Positions 1 to 12,867 of a stretch of DNA of 64,000 nt are shown here, in pieces (position 1 is the first letter of the stretch; every line of letters begins with the position of its first letter). This stretch comes from Entoloma clypeatum (lineage: Eukaryota > Basidiomycota > Agaricomycetes > Agaricales > Entolomataceae). The position numbers were made by a program, and so were the translations under genes. Where the stretch lies: assembly GCA_963565915.1 (NCBI GenBank), contig OY751495.1, forward strand, positions 3,286,001-3,350,000, read 5' to 3'. The notes beneath the pieces are model-generated. The model worked only from the letters and a program-made list of their open reading frames with translations, made no database searches and was not told the DNA's origin.

Positions 1-3000
1 CAAAATACATCACGAAATCAAGAGACTGGCCTCGGGAAAGGAAGATTCCCTCGTAAAGCTTCGTCAGCGACGTATCCAACCAAAGTCGTTCGGCATCGGT
101 TCAAGAGTGAGGCGATGCTCAGAGCAGCTAGCCGCCTTCGTGAATGCTCTTGATCTGCTTCGATATCAGCGACTGAGCATAGCGCCAGGTTTGTGAGAAC
201 GCACCTTTCGTTGTATTCGAACAAATCAAGAAGAGTAAGTCGAGACACCAATACGAGAAGCGTTCCCTTAACACTGGAGACCCAGAATCGGTGCTACCCA
301 GCTCGTGTTGCCTCTCCCTCTCGACGGGATCAATTTGTCTGGGTCTCTTTATGGATCCAGGAGAGGCACTTCCGCTAGGAAGCTCCATATGGCTTTTGTA
401 TAAGAGACTGCCTTTGTGCAGGATCTTGGCGAGTTGACCAACAAGATGGTCAGAGACACGACTATCTCCAAGATGCGGAGCAACGTCAATCTCCAATGAA
501 GCAACGAGAGCGAGATCAAAGGTTTCCTCGGCCTCTTGTACCTCCAAAGAGAATGCTTCTGTTGCAGAGCTAATGATCGATTATTCCCATGACATCCACC
601 GACATGCGCCCACACTACTCACCAGTCGGCCAGAATCCCCCCTCGGAAAACATCAAGGACTTGATGCCATATTCCTTGGACACGTTCATCCGGTATTTCT
701 GCAAAGAGGAAACCATCAGTATCAGCTTGGGCTAGGAAGAGGCAGGACTCACTGGTACCATGAACATCAATTTGAACTGCACACTCCTTCACAATCTGCA
801 GGAAACTCGTCGTGGCAGTCTTCCACAGTGGTGGATCCTTTCCAAACTTGGATGGAGCTGGACAATCGTATTTCAACTTTACCGGTATCGAATAAGCCTA
901 ACGAAGAGAGGCATCAGTACTGTGATGTGTTGGCTGAAAAGTGGACTTCACTGATAGCACCGCCTCCAGAGTCCCGTCTACATATATCTTCGGTTGATCC
1001 TTGAATCTTACGAACAAACTAACAAGCATCGGCAATGTGGTTTTAGAGATTGCGATGTATGTTATCCTCTTTGGGGGCGTTGACGAATTAGGGGCCGGCT
1101 CGACATCAAATGCGGCAAGGAAGGGAAGGGTAGCATATTCGGACAGATCTCTCAAGACAAGAGATGGTGCGCTGGGGACCGACAAATCAATACTCTCAAT
1201 GGTTTCCATCACCACAGCCTAGAACGATGATGAATATAGGATACACATAGCGACCAAGGATTGACACACCTGCACGGGAGAGAGATTATCAATATCTGGC
1301 CTGAAATCCGGGGAGTTGGGATAGGTGAGAACACCTGCAAGGAACATTAGCACAAGAAAACTTCATCAACGCACACCGTATCCATACCCTTGAGTATGAC
1401 CATCAAACGAGTCAGACGCTCCAACATCCATTCACGGTCGTCTACCAACCGACTAGCCTTCCTCGTGCTTTGTATCACATCCACAAACGCCACGAGACTC
1501 TCCTGTGTGAATGGCTGATAGAACCCTTCAGTTATCGGTGACGAAGAACCTGGATTATTCGCTCTTTGCAGCACTGCCCGTCCAAGCACATCAATCGCCT
1601 GCCAAACACGCAATAGGACCTCGGAGACGATGGGCGGAAGGTCAAGGGACGGCGAGACTTTGACAGCCTTCTCCAAACAACGCAGGGCAGGGGCACTGAC
1701 ACCTCTATTGTCCAACAACACAGTATCCTGTATATGCGTAACAAAGACGTCCCAAGCTTTCGAGAAAGAATCGAGCTGCATGATCTTGGGCGCCAGGAAC
1801 TCGTGAAATATCGACCCCATGGACTGCAGCGCAAGGATCTTGGAGTCGTCCCAAGCCTGCGCCTGCGCCTGCACGGGTGCTTCCGCATCAGGTGACTCAA
1901 CACTAGCGGCAGCCAACTTGCGTATTTCCACAGTGACTGCATCCAACAGCGGGAACGTAACTTTCCACATACACTGGTCCCACGTCTCCAGGCTCAGTGT
2001 CGACCCATAAAGCTGCATCGTTCGGAACAGCGTCTGGATCGCCCCATCCCGCACCTCTTGCCGTGAGTCCGTACACAGTCCGAGGACTTCGAGGAGGAGG
2101 AACATCCACAGCTCGCTATACTCCGGCTCCTCGTCGGCATTTCTCCGTTTGGACTGAATGGCGTCGGATACGCTCCACAGCAAGCTCGCCGCCGCCGTCA
2201 GGGCGATGTTCGTGTCGGCCTGACGCCCAAATTGTCCAAGGGTGCTGATGCAAAGCCGGAGATGGGCAGGCGACAGTGAGGAGACGGAGTCGCAGACCAA
2301 TGTCAGGGACTGGAAGGCGATCTTGACGAGTGCCGTGGAGCTCTTCTCGCTCGGGGCACCGAACCCCACGAGCAGTGGCTTCGGCCGGAGAGATGAAGGT
2401 GAAGGTGGGCCACTCATCACGGACATGGAATCGAACGACGACGACCGCACCGGAGAACCGGGCTTGCAGACACTCTCCAGCATCTGGAAGATCGTCTCCC
2501 ATCCGACGACTAGCGTATGTCCGGAGGCTTGTAGGATCTGATGGAGCGTCTCCAGTCCCATCCGACGAAGCTCAACGCTCGTGCTCGTGTTTATGGCGAG
2601 AGTGGAGGGGTCAGGTACGACTTGCTGGGCCAACACATGAAAGACACGCTTTTGAACCTCGGCTTGAAGCTCTCCTGTAGTGGACAGATTGCGAGGGACG
2701 ATGACGAGGATTTCGTCAAGGACGTTGGCAGCCTGGATACGGATATTTTGCGGGGCGTAGGGCGTGTGGATGATGGAGAGAAGGTGGCTTGTTGTCGTAT
2801 CCCAAGCGACGTCCGGAGAGCGGTAGATGAGACGGTGGATATTGAGTAGTGCAACCCCGCCAAGCTTGGTGATCCCAAAGTCTCCGGAGCGCTACAAGAC
2901 ATCATCATCAGTCCGATATTTTCGCGGAAAGACAAGAACGCACCATAGTCCGGGGTATATGTATCCCACTAACACGCCTCCTATGAGGCGTCGACCTTAA

Positions 3001-5718
3001 AGAAAGTGTTGCAACACTCCCGACGTCCTCCCCACCATCCAATTCAAATTTGACCTCTTCACCACCACCTGATTGCATCTCCACCATCTCAGCACTCAAC
3101 CTACACAGCGCCCCAATGAAATATTTGTACGCAGGATCTTCCAAGTTCTTGGACGTATCAAACAGTCGCTGCATCGCGAGCTGCAACGTCTCCGCATCCA
3201 GGTCACTCAACAGCGGATGTCGAGGAGGCCCAGCCTGCATAGCAGACCCGCCGATGCTAGCAGCCGACACCGAACGACTTACAGGAGCTCCACTCCCACT
3301 AGGGCTGAGCATGCTCCGCTTCCCCGCCCCCCCAGCACCCCGCGAGGACAACACATGATCCGCATTCTGCAACACCTCCAAGATATTGAACCAGCTCTCC
3401 CCAAGACTCCCCGCCAGGAACACCGCACTCGAAATCAGCACCTTCAAACACGCCATGTTCCGCTCAGACAACCCAGGAGCCTGGACCGGCCCACTCAGCC
3501 CGAGGTTCTCAGAAAACGAGGCCGTGGACCTCGGCGTTTGCGACTCCACGTAGGAGTCGAGGCTGGACACGACGCGCGCGGGGACGGCGAATTTGGACAG
3601 GCTCGTGAAGAACGCGTCGCGCGGGGTGGTGAGGCCGAGCATTCCGGCGACGTTGGTGAGGGACTGGTAGCTCGCGAGGACGTCGACGAAGAGCTCGTCG
3701 GAGAGGTTGGTGGAGATGATAAAGGAGAGGGCGGCGAGGAGGGCGGGCCAGCCGCTTTCTATGATGGCGCGGACCGTGGACAGCTGTTTTGTGGAAGATT
3801 CATCTGAGGGGAGCGCTGAGAGGTCGAGGGAAGGAGGCGCGCGGACGACAGGCTCTCCTGCCGCTCTGGGCTTTTGGATGACGATGGCGGTGTAGAGGGG
3901 GCCAGTGAAGGAGGCTAGGCCGTCGCAGAGGGAGACGATACATTGGAGCGCAAGGAGGTAGATGTACGATTCCGGAATGGGAGGAGAGTCGGCTTTGTCA
4001 AGTTGGTCTATGCTACAGATAAGAGTGTTGGTTTTTCAGGTCAATGCTAGAGGTGATATGAAAGACTTACCATTGGAGCTTCATCGATGAACCCTGTAAG
4101 CTTAAACTGCCGCTAGCCCCCATCATGCCCACAACACCGGAAACAGTGGCACTCGCGGCCGTAGCCACCCGTCCTGTTATTCCACCGACATCCAAGCCAT
4201 ATCCAGCTCCTGAGTGCTCCGTGATGATGCCCAGGCCCGGCAACTGAGAACAGACACCCAATATCGCAGGTTTCTCTGTGATCAGCCGCTTGAAGGCGGT
4301 CACAAGGGAACCGAAGACGTTCGAGCCCAGACCCTGGGCGTCATAACGACTCCAGACGTTGCGTATGAACCTTGCATCACTGCATAAACTGTTCGGAAGC
4401 ATGTGAGCCTATCCGCACGTAGCTCGATGATGACTGATAGACTTGCCCCCTCATGATCTCCATCGCGAGGACTCGCATCCATTGAGGCCGAGGAGGATGG
4501 ACAGCGTGATCTGAGTCGGCGTCCTCGGAGCATATCCTGATGAGAAGCATCATGAAAACTTCTGCCTCAGTGGTCAATTCCAATGAGAATTCTTTCAACA
4601 GCAGGAAGACGACGCGGGTGCAGCGAAGAGTGAGGGAGAAAGCGGGGCGGTCAGAAAGTGATTTGAGAAGTAAGGGGCAGAGATGGTGTTGAAGAAGGAT
4701 GATCAGTTCTGGACGCTGATGAAGGTTTAGCTTCATGAATTCAAATGTAAAAGGTTAATACCTTGCGAAAAAGGGCATGATAGTTGGTTAGTACGCTTTC
4801 TATAAGTTCAAGGGCGAAGGTTTTGTGGAGAAAGTCGAGCTTCAAGAAATGAGGCTTTTCGGAATTGGCTAGGAGACATAGATCTTCAAAAACCGAGAAC
4901 GCGTCGCGGGCCGATGGACCCAGGGGTTTTAGGGAGCCATCTGGCAGTCTGACTCCTATCAATTCGTCCTCGTCGATCTCATTGCCGTCCTCAGTCACCA
5001 TCTTATCGACTACGAACATGACAAGCTGTCGGAGCGTTGCAGCTGCGGTCGAAGAAACGACTGCGATCCTGGACTCCTGAAGCTTGAAGCATAAAAGAAG
5101 GGCCTATACGTGAAAGCATTAGGCATGCCAAACTGAAAATCTGTTGCACCTCACATCACCCAACAACGCGCCATGGATGGCAGGAAAATTTGGTATGAGG
5201 GAAACGAGAGTTTGCAGGATCCGTAGCTGGATGTCGACTCCTTGGCTCATAGCGTCACTCATGGTATTTATCATTACAGGCACCGCAGAATGTGGCACCG
5301 CTTTGAGAGCGATGAGACGTTGTAGTGAGCCGAGGGAGATGGCGACCACTTTCGCGTTTCTTGTCGCGCAGCCCATGAATACGGGGCGCAGCAAATCTTC
5401 GGATTGCGGCCCATCTAACACAAAATCAGCCAGTTGGAAGAGCAAAAATTGCATTGAAACGCACCAGATGCCAAACTGGATGTCGCTTGTTCTGGTGATG
5501 CTCTGAGGATTGCAAGGGACTTTTCTGCTGCCTTTTGAGCTGAGTTAGAGAAGTATTCGTGTTGGTGGCACTAGGTCAAAGACTGACCTCACGTATTTCT
5601 GGATGTTTTCTCCTCGTTTCGCTGGCTAATGACTGTCAAATACATATGACTTTTGCACATCAATGAAGTTCATCCCACACACCTGGAGCTCGGTCACAAG
5701 AAAAGCAAGTGAGCTCAT
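1..5718 (-). CDS. MON2: MON2-like Golgi/endosome trafficking scaffold (3' end at or beyond the left edge)
   Basis: Large multi-exon gene related to MON2/Ysl2, the DCB-HUS scaffold similar to large Arf-GEFs (without a Sec7 domain) that acts in Golgi-endosome traffic. The start is the ATG at 5718: the first exon (5718-5683, MSSLAFLVTELQ) splices into an exon beginning SLASETRRKHPEIRE, the typical MON2 N terminus. Later exons carry recognisable MON2 segments, such as WMFLLLEVLGLCTDSRQEV near 2100 and LVLRDLSEYATLPFLAAFD near 1140. Helical-repeat character continues throughout, with about a dozen short introns. At the left edge the frame reads LLNRCRTTLVGYVADEALRG then LPFPRPVS and meets TGA at 18-20. 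Shifting by +1 at the same point continues a MON2-like reading off the edge, so the true C terminus is probably outside the window. The family assignment is secure; individual exon junctions and the 3' end are not. Confidence 0.9.
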
Positions 5719-6428
5719 TGTGTCAGACGGAATAGTCGCCGTGCTCGCCGACGATGACTTGTATATTGTCCTCTCCAACGTTGAGGCATTCAACCTCCAC
5801 GATCAGCCATGTTACCCAGTTTGCATGGCTGCTGGGCAATCACATGACCATGTTCGGATGTTATCGACCCAATCGCCCACTGCCCATGCTAAGCTAAGCT
5901 TCTTTCGTTGAACAAAGAAATTCATCACGCCAAAATCTCGAGGAATTGACACGCCTGCCACTAGCTGCCACATCAAAATGATGTTTGAGATTTTGTTGTT
6001 TAATCTAGCCCCTTTTCCTGGACCTCGTGGATATCTTGAACAGCGCGAGACAGCGCGTCCCCTCCATCGCGCTGCTTGTTACGGTTGTCATTACTTAGCG
6101 CGAGATCCTGCAGGCGGTATTCCGAAAAGCACTGACGTGAGCCATTGTTTTCAGCAACATCCTGGTTTATTTGGGATATTTTCGGCGCCCACGCCTGATC
6201 CTGCAGGCTCAATAAACTCTAAACCTGTTTCATTTTTCCTTTCTGACGCCACGGGTTGCCCAGCGGGTATTGTCAAAAGACGGCATCTGCCATCCGACCT
6301 TCTGGAAGCCTCACATTCCGGAATCTATTACGACATTATGGAGCCATGGGTATTTTAAGCCCAACCATTCTCAGACTTTTTCGAAGTCCATTCGTTTTCA
6401 CCCCCCCCGCTTTCCACCTTGTACAACT
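5719..6428. other. Divergent intergenic region between MON2 and lectin 1
   Basis: About 700 bp between two divergently transcribed genes, so it should hold both promoters. A TATTTTAAG run at 6351-6359 lies roughly 75 bp upstream of the lectin 1 ATG and could serve as its TATA element. A pyrimidine-rich stretch follows before the ATG. Open frames here match nothing I recognise. Confidence 0.6.
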
Positions 6429-7026
6429 ATGGCGCCCACTCCTGAATACGTGCAATCAGGGAACACCTACTTCATCACCAACGTCAAAGGTGGTACCGTC
6501 GTGGACCTTTCCGGGACTGACGGTAAATCCAGTACGTCCCGCGTCCGTAGCAGCCTCTCCCCTATTCACCCCCCACCTCTAGTTATTGGGTGGCCCTACC
6601 ACAACGGCAAAAACCAACAAGTAGGTTTCTTCTTCTTGATATTCTGGCTCTAACGCCTCATTCCCTGACAGTGGAAGCTCGACTGGACGAATCTAGGCTG
6701 GACATTCCAGAATGCCGCCACAAATCTCTACCTTGGTATCGACGGCACTAGCGACGACGGAACCAAGCTCATCGGGGTACAACAACCCGTTGGGTGGCAT
6801 ATTTGGCACGACGAGGTGAACCCTGACAATTACAGGTTCGCGTTTTCTCGAAAACCGCGCTTGCATGTTTTCACTGAAACGCTTGTCGCCCCGCAGGATA
6901 TTTGTGCCAAACACGTCCTATAACCTTGATCTTTCTGACCATGGAAATCCGACCCCCGGTCAACCCATCATCGTGTGGTACAAGTGGGACGGCACCCACC
7001 AGACTTGGAAGTTCAACAAGGTCTGA
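6429..7026 (+). CDS. Ricin-B-like beta-trefoil lectin 1
   Basis: Carbohydrate-binding single-domain lectin of the fungal ricin-B-like group; 144 residues, about the normal size. Four exons fit GT-AG rules and add to a whole number of codons: 6429-6531, 6583-6620, 6672-6835, 6897-7026. The N terminus reads SGNTYFITNVKGGTVVDLSG, the second exon supplies the IGWPYHNGKNQQ segment, and the C terminus has the QxW-type motif HQTWKFNKV. No signal peptide is visible, as is usual for cytoplasmic mushroom lectins. Such lectins often act in defence against nematodes or insects, but that role is family knowledge, not shown here. There is no ricin A-chain-like or other catalytic domain. It is the first of three paralogues in this window and is followed in the same direction by lectin 2. 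Confidence 0.9.
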
Positions 7027-8242
7027 ACCAGTGACGTATGTCTGAGACGTTTGTTCGTATCTTGCATCAGCTGATATTGATTTTCCAGTTTACATGTACA
7101 ATGCGCATCATGACTGTATGTATGTGTAGGTGTAATGCTTGCGTTTCTAGGGTTGTATGACGGACCGTGTTGTGTTTTTATTTTGTTCATATAATTTTCA
7201 AGTACTATACCTTGTCTTAGATTGAATCTTCTTTTTTTACCTGCTAGCGTCATTCCTTGGAAGTCATCCTCGAACACCACGAACACATGTCCGGGCCTAG
7301 AAGTCCAGAAGTCCAGAAGCACTAGCTGAAACCCCTAATCATGAGGCCTCGTCGTAAGACACCAATATGACTATGACCATCAAGAACATAAATTATCACC
7401 ATCGCATCACCTTGCTCCACCTCGCCAGATCCCATAATCACTCGGCTGCCAAATGTGGGATCGCATGTACTTAGACTCTGGATATGATACGCAATCCCGG
7501 ATATTCACGACTTGGAGAAGCATCAAGAGCGCGATCCGCACACGGTCCGGTACGCTGGCACATTCCACTCGTGCTCGACTCGGGTCGCGATCGTCCGGAC
7601 CACGGAAAACACCGACAATGGCACACGTTGTCGCCCAGTAAACGCACTCACAGCGGTGGGAACGTTAACGAAGCAGAGGTGGGTATTCATATTGACCAGT
7701 CGACGGGAGTTGGACTTACCACCGAACACACCAATGTGATGGAATGAGATATCTTTTACCGCTGGTCGTCCAGAAATCGTGTATCGAATCCTATTATTCC
7801 TATAGCTCAGGGCCCCGCCACAATCGTGGTGTGTTTTCGTCAATACTTGTGGACGTCGCACACATGATTCTACGATTGCAACTCGGCCTCCGATTCGGCG
7901 GTACATCTTCCTCGCAGCATATTTTGGGAGGCACCCCCGGCCAATCGTCACCGTCAATCGGGCTGCCTGTACATAACCCACCACCCCAAAAGAAGCCCTG
8001 ATCCTGATCATTCCCTTCCAAATTTCTACAACATACTTACCTTAGGCCAATGTTGAACGCGTACGATTTCATCAATGTGATTTGCGAAGGCATCATCGAT
8101 GATCAGAATGTCATCACCACCACCACACCCTGCCACATTTGTGCCATACCCCATGATCCAGTTTGATCACCCTTGGAATGATGGGGTTTGAGCGGCTCCA
8201 TTCCCGCACACAAGTTGCATCATGTGCTCATGATTCCCAACA
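7027..8242. other. Intergenic region between lectins 1 and 2
   Basis: 1.2 kb with no recognised gene. The first 200 bp are probably the 3' UTR of lectin 1. A 162-codon open frame on the minus strand (8011-7523) has no features I can assign. A histidine-codon-like CAC run (8117-8127) is the only low-complexity tract. Confidence 0.5.
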
Positions 8243-8249
8243 TATATAA
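8243..8249 (+). promoter_or_regulatory. TATA box of lectin 2
   Basis: TATATAA about 50 bp upstream of the lectin 2 ATG, followed by a C/T-rich leader. Assignment is from position and sequence only. Confidence 0.55.
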
Positions 8250-8297
8250 ACTCACCAGAATGTCCCTCTCCCTCCCACATCCTCCACATCTCATACG

Positions 8298-8925
8298 ATG
8301 ACTATCCACTCTGGCAGAGTATACAAAATCATCAACGTCAAGAGCGGAACTGTCCTTGACCTCTCCGGCACGGACGGTACCTCCGGTAAATCGCGATCAT
8401 GATTGTCGTCGTCCCTACAGTACCCTAACCCATCGATCGCCAGTCATCGGATGGCAGGACCACAACGGCGAGAACCAGAAGGTCAGAAATACCTGTTCCC
8501 CTCCGATCGTCGTTGAAACTGACACCCTCGTCCTTACCCTCCAGTGGGTCCTGGAGCACGATGACAACCGCTGGCTCATCCGCAACCACCGCAACGGCCA
8601 CTACCTCGGCTTCCTGAGAGGCTCCTATGGTCTCAAGGACGGACTGCCGCTCGCCGGAATCGAGCAGCCCTTCCACTGGGACATTTACGAGGAACATGGC
8701 GTCTACAGGTACGATCTCTTCCTCCCCCCCCCCCCGCTGCTGGCATCGTTCAAGTTGCGTCCGACCCTGACCTGATCTTCATCAAGAATTTTCGTCCCCG
8801 GCGCGCCCCATCCCGGACTGAACGTTGATCTTTCAGACCACGGGAACCCCAACAATGGCACACCCGTCACCTTGTGGGGGAAGTGGGAAGGTACGAACCA
8901 GACTTGGAGGTTCGAGGAGGTTTGA
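8298..8925 (+). CDS. Ricin-B-like beta-trefoil lectin 2
   Basis: Paralogue of lectin 1; 142 residues. Exons 8298-8385, 8444-8481, 8545-8708 and 8787-8925 join in frame. Exon 2 (38 nt) and exon 3 (164 nt) have exactly the same lengths as in lectin 1, and all intron phases agree. The N terminus reads SGRVYKIINVKSGTVLDLSG, exon 2 gives VIGWQDHNGENQK, and the C terminus carries NQTWRFEEV, a QxW-type trefoil motif. The intron before the last exon contains a 10-C run. No signal peptide is visible. The predicted role is sugar binding with unknown specificity. Tandem, same-strand placement 1.3 kb from lectin 1 points to local duplication; divergence between the two is considerable, so it is not recent. 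Confidence 0.9.
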
Positions 8926-9609
8926 AAGAAGAAAAAAAAAGTTTTGTGAGTTTTGGACGGAAGAGTCATCGTGTTTTGTGGGGATGATCATAGTCTTGAT
9001 AAGATTTTATTTCTTCCAGCCGGGGAGATTACCGAATGAACAATCAGTTCAAAGGAAGAATGTATACTAGCTACCCCTCTCGGACTCCATTGTACTGTGT
9101 ACCACGCACCCCCAGCTTATGCGATAGGAAAAGTTGTAGGAAGATTTTACAGATAAACTTTGGAAGTGGAAACTCAAAAGGGTGAAAATCGCGAGGCTTG
9201 CAACTTGACTTGTGATTCCGTGCACAAGACTTACAATCGTTGGATTGTCAGTGGTAGTATTTTTCAATGCTCAATTTGAAGGGGCGGGGGCATGGAGACG
9301 TACCCCTCTAAGTTCCACTGGGACAATGTTGGCCATGGGCTTCAATCAAGGGGCTTCCTGCAGTCGAAAAAACCGTAAGATTCAACGTTCAACCACTGAC
9401 GTCCGAGTGGAAACAATTCTCAAGGAGAAGTTGTACTTATTTATGGTCGGATCGCCTGAGCGGATCAAGGGCGATCGCGAGCCCTGCGAAACAGAGCCAT
9501 GAACACAGAATAGCGGGCAAATAGGCCCGGGATCTATTACTAAATACATAAAGCAGTATCTGACAGTACAGGGGCGACGATGAACCCAACTCTAAAAGAA
9601 GGTGGAAGA
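8926..9609. other. Intergenic region between lectin 2 and the minisatellite
   Basis: Probable 3' UTR of lectin 2 followed by about 500 bp in which I see no gene, RNA or repeat. Confidence 0.5.
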
Positions 9610-11618
9610 ATGGTACGACTCGTAAAACATGGTCACGTACTTGCTAGAAGATGGGATGGGCGCGGGAAACACGATTCATGCAACATCGGCTCAATCACGC
9701 AAGTCCTAGAGGATGGTCAGTGAGGGGCGGCCAGTGAGATGGTGCAGCTCAACCAACATGATCACGCACCTCCTGGAAAGTGAGAGGGGGCAAACCATGA
9801 CCAGTGAGAGATGCCACGCTCATAAAATATGATCACGCACAAGCTGGAAGGTGAGATGGGCACTCCAAAATCAGTGAGACATGCTACAGCTCATAAAAGA
9901 TGGTTACGCACGCGCTGAAGGTGGGGTGGGGCAGATCACGGTCAGCGAGGATGCTAGGGCTCATGAAAGATGATCACGCACACGCTGGAAGGTGAGATGT
10001 GGGGTGATTCATGATCAGCCAGAGATGCTACAGCTCATAAAAGATGATCACGCACGCGCTGAAGGTCGGATGGGGCAGATCACGGTCAGCAAGAGATGCT
10101 ACGACTCCTAAAAGATGATAACGCACACGCTGAAGGTCGTATGGGACAGATCAAGAGATGCTAACAGCTCATAAAAGATGATCACGCACAAACTGATGGT
10201 GGGATGGGGCAGATCACGGTCAGCGAGAGATGCTACGGCTCATCAATCATGATCACGTACAATCTGGAGGGCGACATGGGGGTGATTCGTGATCAGCGAG
10301 AGATGCTACGGCTCATAAAACATGATCACGCACAATCTGGAAGGCGAGATGGGGTGATTCATGATCAGCGAGAGATGCTACGGCTCATAAAACATGATCA
10401 CGCACATCCTGGAGGGTGAGATGGGGAGTGGGGGGGATCCATGATCAGCGAGAGATGCTATAGCTCATAAAACATGATCACGTACAGTCTGGAAGGCGAG
10501 ATGGGGGGGATCCACGATCAGCGAGAGACACTATGGCTCATGAAACGTGATCACGTACAAACTGGATGGTGGGATGGGTTAGAACGCCACAATCAGCGAG
10601 AGACGCTACGGCTCATAAATGATCATACACCTTCTGGAAGGTGAGACGGCCGAAGCATAATCAGCAAGAGATACTATGGCTCATAAAACATCATCACGCA
10701 CAGACTGGAGGGTGAAATGGGGGGATTCACGATCAGCGAGAGATGCTCCACCTCATGAAATATGATCACGCACATACTGGGTGTGAGATGGGGGGGAACG
10801 ATCAGCGAGAGTACTATGGCTCATAAAACATGATACGCACAGGCTGGAGGGTGAGATTGGGGGATCCACGATCAGCAAGAAATACTATGGCTCATAAAAC
10901 ATGATCGCGCACATACTGGAGGGTGAAATGGGGGGAACAATCAGCAAGAGATACTATGGCTCATAAAACATGTTCACGTACAGGCTGGAGGTGAGATGGG
11001 AGGCTCCACGATCAGCAAGAGATACCATGGCTCATAAGACATGATCACGCACACGCTGGCGGGTGAGATGGGGGGAACCACAATCAGCGAGAGATGCTAC
11101 GGCTCATAAAACACGATCACGCACAATCTGGAAGGCGAGATGGGGTGATTCATGATCAGTGAGAGATGCTACGGCCCATCAAGCATGATTACGCACATCC
11201 TGCAGGGTGAGATGGGGGAGGATCCACGATCAGCAAGAGATGCTCCGGTTCATAAATCATGATCACGCACATGCTGGAGGGTGAGATGGGGGGATCCAGA
11301 ATCAGCGAGAGATACTATGGCTCAAGAAACATGATCGCCCACATCCTGGAGGGTGAGGCGGCCAAAGCATAATCAGCAAGAGATGCTACGCCTCGTGAAT
11401 CATGATCACGCACAAACTAGAAGCGAGATGGGGTGATTCATGATCAGCGAGAGATGCTACGGCTCATAAAACACGATTCCGCACAATCTGGAAGGCGAGA
11501 TGGGGTGATTCATGATCAGCGAGAGATGCTACGGCTCATAAAGCATGATCACGCACATCCTGCAGGGTGAGATGGGGGAAAGAGAATCAGCGAGAGATGT
11601 TACGGCCTGGCCGTATGA
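9610..11618. repeat. 72-bp minisatellite array, about 28 copies
   Basis: Head-to-tail array of a unit close to 72 bp. Each unit contains GAGAGATGCTACGGCTCATA, then AAACATGATCACGCACA, then a CTGGAGGGTGAGATGGGG block, and begins with ATGATCAGC. The first three or four copies (9610-9860) and the last one are the most divergent; central copies differ by small indels in the G-run. Most units carry two TGATCA palindromes, one in ATGATCACG and one in ATGATCAGC. No long frame runs through the array. The units abut directly, so this is not a CRISPR-type array. Confidence 0.92.
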
Positions 11619-11703
11619 GAATATTACTTGAATCATGAGGCAAATATTCCGAATGTGCTGGATATCAACGCCATCTCGACCATCTCTAGATCGTACATAC
11701 ACT

Positions 11704-12774
11704 TCAGGGGGGGATGTTTCCTGCTCGTGCTCGTTGCTGTCTAGTGCTGTAAACCTTCCGTTGCAATAGGAGCTGCATCATAACACTCAGCTCCGGTGTT
11801 CCAGGCGAACAAATCAACACTTTCCAAAACATGCAATTTCCTCCTGGTTCCGCGTCTAAACTCGACCCAGGACACCGCCGCGGACATTTTTGCGTAGTGG
11901 TATACTCTTTGTATTGTCGCACGACGATGGACATATCAACCTGCATACCACGGCGAACTACGCTTGCCCATTCCCCGGGTTTGATGATTTGTTTTCCTCC
12001 GGCAAGTGACACAATGTATTCGCCTCGATTGACGAATCTCTCCCCAGCAGTGCCCTTTGAGTAACCCTTCATAGTATTGGAAAACCTCTGATGGTCACGA
12101 TCAACAAGGTAGCGAGCTCATCGATAGCAATGCGACCCACCTCCCATGAGCCGCAAACCTGCCACGGAAGGGTCAACATTTCGCCAAAAATATCCCGTAT
12201 CTGCACTGCGTCCTCGAGAGTGTATCCCACTGTACGTGGTCCTTGGTTCGCTTGATTGATTGCTAGTATGTAACTGTAGCATGATGTCAGGAGGGCGCGA
12301 GCGAGGATAGGCACTGGCATGTTGTAGGACACACCCAATCATCAACATGGAAATCGTTCCTTGACGGTCTGCGATCTTCTTTCTCACATCCAAGACTTCC
12401 TGCTTTTTGAATACAGCCCACGAGACTTTGTACCAGATGCTGCGCAAGGAGATCAACTTCCTGTCACCTGTTGCTTTGGATCCAAGAGCCGTCTTATAGC
12501 GTTTGCTAATGTTGCGTTGAAATTCCTCCATGACTGTACGACACTTAGAAACCTCCAAAGCGACAGAACCCGCGATATCCTTCCCCAAAGATGTACCTTC
12601 CACAGCTTCAATTTTGGCGACCTGATAGACAGTGTCGAGTACTTTTGAAAGCGACTGAAAGTCATCGATTAGGGCTTGGAACTCAGACGATGAACCTGTA
12701 CTGTCACTGAGAGATTTCGCGATTGTAAAGGCAAGCTGGGACAAGGTCAATATGTCACCCAAGGAGAGCGACAT
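11704..12774 (-). CDS. Fungal ubiquitin-like-domain protein with helical N-terminal region
   Basis: Resembles a large, poorly characterised fungal family with an N-terminal helical region like that of NACHT/STAND proteins followed by a ubiquitin-like fold. The start is the ATG at 12774 (MSLSLGDILTLSQLAFTIAK); an in-frame TTG upstream at 12801 is not a credible start. Exons 12774-12335, 12273-12141 and 12087-leftwards join in frame with GT-AG introns. The N-terminal 145 residues are helical and contain ISKRYKTALGSKATG. The second part has IRDIFGEMLTLPWQVCGSWE and, in exon 3, YIVSLAGGKQIIKPGEWASV, the usual ending of this ubiquitin-like module. The last 50 residues (CPRRCPG onwards) fit less well, and a further intron could change the C terminus. 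Function unknown. The upstream region is repeated in inverted orientation at 13068-13213. Confidence 0.7.
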
Positions 12775-12867
12775 GGTGGAAGTAAAGGTGGTGAAGAACA
12801 AGTCACAGCCTCGACAGAGGCGCTACTAGGGGTGTTCATTTCTTAGTTCACTTCATCGTTCATTTCA
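12714..12867 (-). repeat. Left arm of inverted duplication: promoter and 5' coding end of the ubiquitin-like gene
   Basis: About 150 bp covering the first 20 codons, the 5' leader and upstream sequence of the minus-strand gene. The reverse complement recurs at 13068-13213 at roughly 85-90 percent identity by eye. The arms are separated by 200 bp. Confidence 0.88.

Noticed and set aside
7523..8011. 162-codon minus-strand frame between the two lectins
   Set aside because: No recognisable domain, no supporting promoter, and no resemblance to the lectins; could not be supported as a gene.
9610..11618. CRISPR-like array
   Set aside because: The 72-bp units are contiguous and the whole unit is repeated; there are no unique spacers between short repeats, and the genome is eukaryotic.
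12774..12801. Upstream TTG start for the ubiquitin-like gene
   Set aside because: Nuclear fungal genes use ATG; the ATG at 12774 begins the recognisable conserved N terminus and is also kept in the inverted copy.
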